DNA of 64,000 bases from Acanthaster planci. Lineage: Eukaryota; Echinodermata; Asteroidea; Valvatida; Acanthasteridae. Every line of letters starts with the position of its first letter. The first letter of the stretch is position 1. The stretch covers positions 2,868,570 to 2,932,569 of the forward strand of contig NW_019091369.1 of NCBI RefSeq assembly GCF_001949145.1. Direction: 5' to 3'. Positions 57,004 to 64,000 of this stretch are shown here, one piece after another. The position numbers and the translations under genes are program-made. The notes under the pieces are model-generated. The model saw nothing but the letters and a program-made list of their open reading frames with translations. It had not been told where the DNA came from and searched no databases.

Positions 57004-58137
57004 TTACTCCTGCAGAACATCTGAAGTTCTGTTAGTATTTCTAGAGTAGAGTGTAGTGTCCACTTGGCCTGGGATACGTCCACCTTCCTTGGGGTACGGG
57101 GATTGATTTTGAGCTGCACCGGGAGTTCTCGACTTCAGAGAACGTGAAACGCCGTCCAGCGGGTCGCTTGCGTTGATATCGCTCGGGCCGATGCCGGATC
57201 CGCGGCGGCAGCAGAGGACCGTGAGGAGAGCTTTCTTGAACTGAGGGTTCTTGAAAGCATAGACGATCGGATTGGCCACACAGTTGATGAAACCAACCGC
57301 CAGGGTGATTGAAAAACCGAGCTGGTCGATGTTGGCGCTGGTCCCGGGGAAAGAGAGATAGAAAAATAGAATTTGATTCGGGGCCCAAAGAAGGCCGAAC
57401 ATCAACACAAGTAACTGTAGCATCCTGACGATATTGTGCCGGCTTCTGAGCAGGTTACCGGCAGCTACAAGTTGACGATGGTTCTGAAGAGCCTCCTCCC
57501 TCTTCCTCAAGGTCTTGACCATGGTTCCGTATGCAAAAAGCATTGCCATTGTGGGGAGGAGGTAAGTTAACAAGAATGTTGCGGTGGTACAGGTGATTTG
57601 GAGGGCGGTTGAGGGCCAGTAGATCTCGCAGTAGCCACAAGCATTAACTCTGGTGCTGTAGAAGCAGTACGTTTCTAGGATGGCGGAGAAAATCCAACAC
57701 AGAGTCACCTTGAGTCTAATTCTTGGCACGGTGAAGTAGCGACGATATAGGAACGGCTTGACGACACAGAGGTACCTGTCCACTGTGACGAGCAGCAGGT
57801 TGTAGATGGAAGCGGTCACGCAAGTCCAGAGGGGAAAGTCTGATTTGAAGAAGCGACACACGAACTCTCTCCACAGCAAGCTATCCGGGTTGAGGTCAAA
57901 GACAAACGGGCGACTTGCCATAAACACTGAGCTGCAAAAGTCAGCGATTGCCAGGTTGAACAAGAAGATATTGGCGGTCTTCATCCGGAGTCTTGGCAGT
58001 CGGAAAAAGACGACGAATACGAGGCTGTTACTGACCAAGCCGATAACAGCAAGGGTCAAGTGCATGCTTTCGGCACCAACAGGTCCGATCTCACGAATGA
58101 AGAAGGAAGGATGACTGCAGTTAATCATTTGATCCAT
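57004..58137 (-). CDS. Intronless class A (rhodopsin-like) GPCR, orphan
   Basis: A 377-residue seven-helix plasma-membrane receptor in one exon. Landmarks: short N terminus with an N-glycosylation site (NCS), TM1 GLVSNSLVFVVF (N1.50), TM2 NLAIADF (D2.50), TM3 cysteine (EFVCRFF) and VTVDRYLCVV (DRY), TM4 LCWIFSAI (W4.50), ECL2 cysteines (NACGYC), TM5 TYLLPTMAMLFAYG (P5.50), TM6 FGLLWAPNQILFF (W6.48, P6.50), TM7 NCVANPIVYAF (NPxxY intact), helix 8 KNPQFKKAL, a CC pair for palmitoylation and an S/R-rich tail. TM6 lacks the usual CWxP cysteine (L instead). The WAPNQ-LFF pattern is seen in several invertebrate neuropeptide-type receptors, but the ligand cannot be assigned. All activation motifs look functional. 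The start ATG at 58137 fits the expected N-terminal length. Confidence 0.92.
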   Translation of the reverse strand: MDQMINCSHPSFFIREIGPVGAESMHLTLAVIGLVSNSLVFVVFFRLPRLRMKTANIFLFNLAIADFCSSVFMASRPFVFDLNPDSLLWREFVCRFFKSDFPLWTCVTASIYNLLLVTVDRYLCVVKPFLYRRYFTVPRIRLKVTLCWIFSAILETYCFYSTRVNACGYCEIYWPSTALQITCTTATFLLTYLLPTMAMLFAYGTMVKTLRKREEALQNHRQLVAAGNLLRSRHNIVRMLQLLVLMFGLLWAPNQILFFYLSFPGTSANIDQLGFSITLAVGFINCVANPIVYAFKNPQFKKALLTVLCCRRGSGIGPSDINASDPLDGVSRSLKSRTPGAAQNQSPYPKEGGRIPGQVDTTLYSRNTNRTSDVLQE

Positions 58138-61100
58138 ATTTCATTTGAACAGGTGTCGGCACCATCAGTCTGAATCTACTGGGAAAAATAACACACAATG
58201 CAGTCTACAACAACGCTGTCCGACACCTTGCACCAGGGCTTTATAGGTACTCAGACACAAATCGCATTTTCCTCGCACTTTGTGTTGTTGCTCTTGGCGT
58301 GGTTGTAATTATGTATCGCAATGGTTACAGATGATTCCGTGGAAAGAGAACGAGTCTACTTACTCGTTGGCAGATCGAGTCTGTAGGCGTTCTCACCAGC
58401 TTCTGTAAACACCAAAACAGTATAGTTTGAAAGGGAGAGGTCACCCTTCGTTTAACCAAGACGCAGTCCAGTCAGGGAATATTGGATTTCCTTCGCCTCA
58501 CTTGGCAACGTCTAAGCACAGATGATTCCGTTGCTTACTGGAGAAAATAAGATTGTGCTGCTTGACTTGGCTTTATCTACCAACTCAGGAACTCCAGATC
58601 GCTCACGTAATTAATAGCTAACCTGTAACATTTTTCTTAGGGGCAGTAATGGGCCTTCCACTCTGATTGTAATGTCGGGTGATCGGTGAATTACTTCGAT
58701 GTAAATACTTGACTCCACCGTGCATAATTATCAGCGGGCAACGAGAACTTATTAGCAACTGTCCATCAAGATTTATAGTTGGCTATTTGGCTGTCGTTGC
58801 CTCTAAACCATTCAAAAATCAACAGGACAGTTGAGAAATGAGTACACAGCATCTTTATACTGAAATGTGATGTAGCTTCTTTAAAAAGTCCGATTGCATA
58901 AGCTTTGGCTATCAGCTGCAGATCCCTATGCGTATAGCGCAGGTAATTCATCCATATCAACTCACTTCGGTGGTTTGTCGGAGCCAGTCTCTTCCCTCTC
59001 TCTCTGTCGTTCCACAGATGGTGTTGATTCATGTACGAGACTCGTGTCAACGAGATACAACATTTAAATTTATTCCTTTTGCGTGTCATTCGATGAATGC
59101 ACGCCCGAGGAATCCCCTAGAATTATACGTAAATAAAAAACGACTACCCAAGCCCCGGCATATCAATCCGAAAAACCCGTCATATTGTCGCCACTGAAAT
59201 CACGATTTTTAACAACACATTCACTCTTCTTTCGACAGTCCCCCGATAGATTGATGTCCGACGCGTGCTCAAGACCGACTGCATCGGTGAAAGTTTTCCC
59301 TTGTCAGTTTGGTAGAAGTATATGTGGCTTGCTTTTGAAAGCATGCTCCATTATTGCGGTTATCAACGGTTGCTAGGCGCCAAGAAGTTCCGGAAGGATC
59401 TTGGGGCATTATTTCCGATTTGAGTGATGCTGACAACCACTTTGGTGTTAATGAGCCTCGCTAATGATAGCCACCAATAAGCGGTGAGAAGTCTTGACTT
59501 GGTTAGATCATTAAGTCACTCTCATTGCTCCGAGGTGCACATATTGCTGGCAGATTAACGACGTGTCTGGTCATAAAATTTAATGTTTTGGGCAATCTTG
59601 TTTAAATCGCGGTAAAACTCGAACTTTGTTCACAAGTTTGACAAATCACATTGCTGAATTATGAGATCTATAGCGATCTGTCTATAATCCTACACTTTGA
59701 TGGTCAAAACTTTGAAAAACGTCATCAAAGTTGGACAGCCATAATCAAGCAGGGGAAGGCTAATAGTGTTGACGCTCAAAAACAAAATACGCGGCATAGA
59801 ACATCTGTCGGAAAAACAGTCTTGCAACAAATGTCAATTTCCGCTGTCTGTGAAGCCTCGTTGATTGAAAAGATGTTCTTTCATCTCTTCAAGAGATTGC
59901 ATGCCCGCGTGTTGTCACAGTGTAGCAGCTATTTGAGCAATGATTAACAACAACAACCGAAGTGGGTCTTTTTCTTTTACAGGGGAAATACATTGAACAA
60001 AAAAAAAAGCTATAAATGTTCAACGTGCCTTCTGCCCATCCCTTTAATGAAATATGGGCCCGCCCCAACGGAAACATTTTTGTCTCTGTATTACACTCTT
60101 CTGCTCCCTATCAGTAGTCACGCACTTTGATTTGTGAGCGTGTTGCTTTTTAGCCATTAAAAATTATCGTGAAGTTACCTGGAAACCGCAAATCATGGCT
60201 TCGAAAGATCAGTGCTCATGTTGCGTATGCCGTTAAAAGCGCGTGCGCGTACTTGATCGGTAGCCATGGTAACCGAGGCACAATCTTTGATTTCTTTCCT
60301 GATTTATCGACATTATTTCAGACGATGCTGTTGACCAGGTTATAAAACGTACATTTCCCGGGGCCAAAAAACGTATGACCTAAAGGCAATTACCACAGTA
60401 AGCCAAGTGCGCACAAGAAAAACACCTCCAATGCAAACATGACACGCGAGGAAACTGTCTGTAGACTAGGAGTACAAAATTACCCGACACACTCTATCAT
60501 ATTCAACAGACTTATTGCCAATAATATTCTTTATTTCCATAACAGACGTGGATACAAAAATGTGGAAACAAATACAACTAGTGCTATCGTTAAATACACC
60601 AAACAAAAACTACACTGAGTTTTTCAACGGTTAGATTAAGCTAGATTCTCCAAATCTAACCCAAATCCATCCAACATTGGCATGGTTTTGCTTGATTCCA
60701 AATGATTTAGAAAGGTAAATCTCCGGCAATACGGGTTTGATATCCCAATTTTATTACAGAGGACAGAGTATGTCCATGTCATTGGATAGCGATGGGATTG
60801 AGGTGGATTTAGTTCAGTTCGTTGCAAAATTGCCGTTATTATGAAATGTTTGCTCAGTGTAAACGGCTAATCACTAAAGCACAGTTAACCTGACGGAGTC
60901 AGACAAATTTTTCACCCAAAATTTTTATTTCTTCAAGAGAATGTAAAAAGACGACAAAAAAACAAACATCTTTTATTAAAGCCAATGACCTAATTATCTA
61001 GTGAGTTCCTTTTTAAGGCGAATCTATGACAAACATTTTCCTGACGAAAATTATGGTAATGTGGTTGAAATGTAATTGGAATATAGGAATGCACAAACTT

Positions 61101-63007
61101 AAACAAAAACTCATTCATACATCCACAATATATTCAAATTTAATTCGGTTTTCATAATTTTTTTTCGACTTTGGTGTTCCCGAGTTGGTCCAGTTTACTA
61201 ACTGAACTAATTATGAAATATAGATAGTTCATACATGTACCATAGTCTGTTTTTCTACTTTGAAAAACTGCAACCTATTAACTGAGTGCCAAAGGAATTA
61301 CTAACCAAATATTAACCGCGTAAAAAGCGTCATAATACCTCACAAACTGTAAATAGCTAGCAATACATGACATTCCACATTTTGAAAATAAATTGTTCTT
61401 TAATACGTTAAGTTTGACAAACGGCTTATTTCCAAGTGTGTTTTTTTTTGACAGACAGGTAGGATTCACTACTTCATATTCACATGCAAAGAAAATGTGC
61501 ATGCAACAACAAGTAGCAAGTATAACTAGATCCTGGTAGTCATTATTTAGAGGGTAAGCTGTAAGACAACACCAATTCATTAATATGACACTCAATGAAG
61601 AGAATTGGCTAATTGAACCAAGGTGGCGCACCCTTTCCATTGTTCGCTAATTTTCTGTCCCCAAAAATGGAGAACATTTTGCCAATTTTTCTTGGTTCCC
61701 AAGGCTGGATTTGCAAATAATTTCATTGACAGTCACACATTATTTTTTCTGAGAACCAGTGTTTGCTGGTCCTATGAAGTTTACACCTATTCTAAAAACG
61801 TTGAAAGTCACTGAGGGTGGAATGTTTTTCAACTCAATGAAGTTTGCATAACATCCTGTTCGTTTGAGTGAGTAAACTGACTAAGACCATGCTCCAAGGT
61901 CAAGACTGTGCTTTGACATGACACTAGTGTCAAGGAAACATTTGGCAAGTGGCTACAGCCCTTTCCCATGGGTACACATGTCACCTTTAGCCGCAACCAG
62001 TTATTTAGGCCATGGCTCTGTCATTTTGACTACATGACTTTCTTGTACTGTCAAAATTGGTTATGCAAAGAAAATAGTCTTGCACGAAACTGGGCCCCAA
62101 TATAACAGCATAGCCATATATAACTTACATATACCACATGGCCTTATCACAAACCTAGAGTGTAGTATTCATGCTCCAATTTCAATGAGTCGCCAGAACT
62201 TGCTGAACACAAGAAACTGCTTGTGAGTTTCTTTGTGTATGGCAAACATCAGCTTTACACCTGGCAGATTGCGCATCAGATGGGCTGGGAAACCGTGTTT
62301 GCTGAGCACATATTTTTAGAACCAAGCAGATCTTATGAAATTGGCTAATGGTGCAAAGGTTCCAGAAGTGAAGTTCACGTTCAGCATCATATGGAGTGCA
62401 TATGGGTAATTCCATAAATTTGGGTCTCATTATCTTCATGTTCCTGTTACGTCTGACATACGATTTTCGAAGTTTAGAACAATTCTCTCATCTGTATCGG
62501 TGATTAAGTAATGCAAATTTCCGGCCAAACAAACTAACTTGTTTAACTAAATATAGTTAGAAGTCAATTTCAAAGATACTTCCGTGCCAAACTGCACACG
62601 TCAGGTGTAACTGGGACACCAAAAACGTCACTTTTTGGTCCCCATGTTTATACAATGACCCATATGTCCTCACCGTGAGGTGAACCAGCACTATGAAACA
62701 GGCTTTAAAGTAATAATCCCTTGACACAAGTACAGTAACTACGTGCTTCTACAAATGAAAAGATAAGCTCATTACATGTTTTTAAACTTTAAAATGCCAA
62801 ACCTTGCTTATTTTTATTTGACTCTTCAGGTTTGGATTCTGTAACAAACAGTTTTCCAAAGATTCTGATCAACTTCTTTGTTTTTCTAATGGTTTACCAT
62901 GTCGTGATCCACCTAATAAGGCTATGCACTGGTGATACTACCACGTGGTACCTGAGCAAAAAGCTTTGATATCTAGGCTGTCTGTTGCGGGATGTTTAAA
63001 TTTTCAG
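58138..63007. other. AT-rich non-coding DNA upstream of the GPCR
   Basis: No exon with recognisable protein similarity was seen on either strand. The GPCR promoter should be near 58140-58600. The open frames here are short and unsupported. Confidence 0.5.
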
Positions 63008-63082
63008 GAATGCCTCCAGGCTCTCTCCCTCGACCGCGTTGTCAAATGCAGCAAAGTCCTACGTGAGCAAAATCGGCAAAAG
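63008..63082 (+). CDS. Candidate exon of an unrecognised gene
   Basis: A 75-nt open segment between a good acceptor (AAATTTTCAG) and a GTTAAC donor, in phase 0 at both ends. The peptide ECLQALSLDRVVKCSKVLRE with a following EQNRQK is amphipathic and of ordinary composition. I do not recognise the protein. It might join the exon at 63365. Confidence 0.35.
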
Positions 63083-63364
63083 GTTAACCAAATCAGCAGG
63101 AATGCCACGTGGGATTTTTCCGGGGGTGCTGAGGTGAGGTATGCGCAGAGGTTTCTGGGGACAATTGGGGGAAGGGAGGATAAAGCTCATATGGTCAGGT
63201 GTGGCATTTGTCCTCTATATTCTGTCAACTCTCACACTACGATCTCTGTAGATGTTAGATCAGTTTAGAGTTGAAAAAAAATTCCATTTCTATTTTCAAT
63301 TGTTTTGCTTTTTCAAGGTTGTGTCATGTGAGTTATCCCTTCAGATGACCTTCCTCAACTGTAG

Positions 63365-63485
63365 ATAACTATTCCCCACATCAGTGAGTTCATGGAAAAA
63401 GGCTTCCATTGGACCTCGGAGGACAAGGACAGCCACAGGTGGAAGAGGAATTTGGCTAACATAAAGATCACATCTAAAGCTTCAG
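63365..63485 (+). CDS. Candidate exon of an unrecognised gene
   Basis: A 121-nt open segment between an acceptor (CTCAACTGTAG) and a strong donor (TTCAG|GTAAGT). In one frame it reads ITIPHISEFMEKGFHWTSED and continues KDSHRWKRNL, a normal protein-like composition rich in W, H and K; it ends in phase 1. No family assigned. It probably belongs to a gene running off the right edge. Confidence 0.4.
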
Positions 63486-63959
63486 GTAAGTCAGGTTTTC
63501 TGTCTTATGAGGGTTCTATTCATTCAAGAGATGGCCATTTTGAATCCGAAATCCCTTTTATTCACTGATCACTCTGACATGAGATGCAATCTGACTATTT
63601 TGCTAAAACTGTGAGTGATAGCATCCCTTAGTGAAAAAATATTGATATTTGATTAGTCACATGACCTTTTCTCCATATTTTAGAACTATCCATCAGAGTA
63701 CATGGATGGTACTCCGTAATCTGCCAATACTGTTATCATGCACATTAAGTTTTTAGAAAATTCTTAAAGGGACAGCCTCGCTTTCAATTCAAGATGGCCG
63801 ACTTGTGAATTTGGCCAGTGGATCCAGTGCAGAATGGTAGATGGTGTGCCAACTGCAAACAAGTTTGAGTAAATTAATTTTGGAGTTTTGCCCTGCCCGA
63901 CGTGTATTTTAACACTGTATACTCCACGTATGCCACCGAAGGCTTGTGAAAAAACCAAC

Positions 63960-64000
63960 AGCGTACTTGGTTGGGACTCGAACCCATGCCTCCTGCTTAC
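63960..64000 (-). repeat. tRNA-like or SINE fragment cut by the window edge
   Basis: On the minus strand GGTTCGAGTCC (63974-63984) is a perfect B box inside a T-arm-like stem (TGGG-TTCGAGT-CCCA), preceded by AGGAGGCA as in tRNA variable loops. The 5' half lies outside the window, so a true tRNA gene and a SINE cannot be told apart. Confidence 0.5.

Overview
The window looks like genomic DNA from an invertebrate deuterostome, most likely an echinoderm such as a sea star. The genes are intron-rich animal genes with GT/AG splice sites, introns of about 0.1-3 kb and strong identity to vertebrate orthologues; non-coding DNA is AT-rich and full of small repeats. Species identity is inference. There are three runs of N (5441-5794, 19786-20101, 46994-47478), so this is a draft assembly.

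Layout: (1) 1-3400 is repeat-rich upstream DNA. (2) 3436-9553 (+) is CDK8/CDK19, the Mediator kinase; one exon is lost in the first N gap and there is a duplicated, frame-neutral C-terminal exon. (3) 9554-11373 separates two convergent genes and holds a hAT-like non-autonomous element. (4) 11576-36150 (-) is a complete ASCC3 gene; I could follow 43 coding exons in unbroken phase to a 2195-residue Ski2-like double helicase. Its introns hold an antisense intronless GPCR (28599-29543), two decamer minisatellites, a foldback element and a telomere-like hairpin. (5) 37024-38585 (+) is SNIP1, head-to-head with ASCC3. (6) 40664-45615 (+) is FAAP100 of the Fanconi anaemia core complex, seven exons, about 1000 residues. 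(7) 47868-51745 (-) is TFG, the ER-exit-site PB1 protein, seven exons, 420 residues, with a tRNA-derived SINE in one intron. (8) 51746-57003 is mostly non-coding. (9) 57004-58137 (-) is a second intronless class A GPCR. (10) 58138-64000 is mostly non-coding, with two candidate exons of an unrecognised gene near 63.0-63.5 kb and a tRNA-like SINE cut by the window edge.

The genes are independent animal housekeeping or receptor genes, not an operon. ASCC3 (alkylation-damage repair and ribosome rescue), FAAP100 (crosslink repair), CDK8 (Mediator) and SNIP1 (splicing and transcription) act in nuclear genome maintenance and expression, but that they work together because they are neighbours is not shown. 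I found no prokaryotic system and no CRISPR. The most notable observations are the duplicated CDK8 exon, the related decamer arrays in two ASCC3 introns, and the nested GPCR with a duplicated upstream segment.
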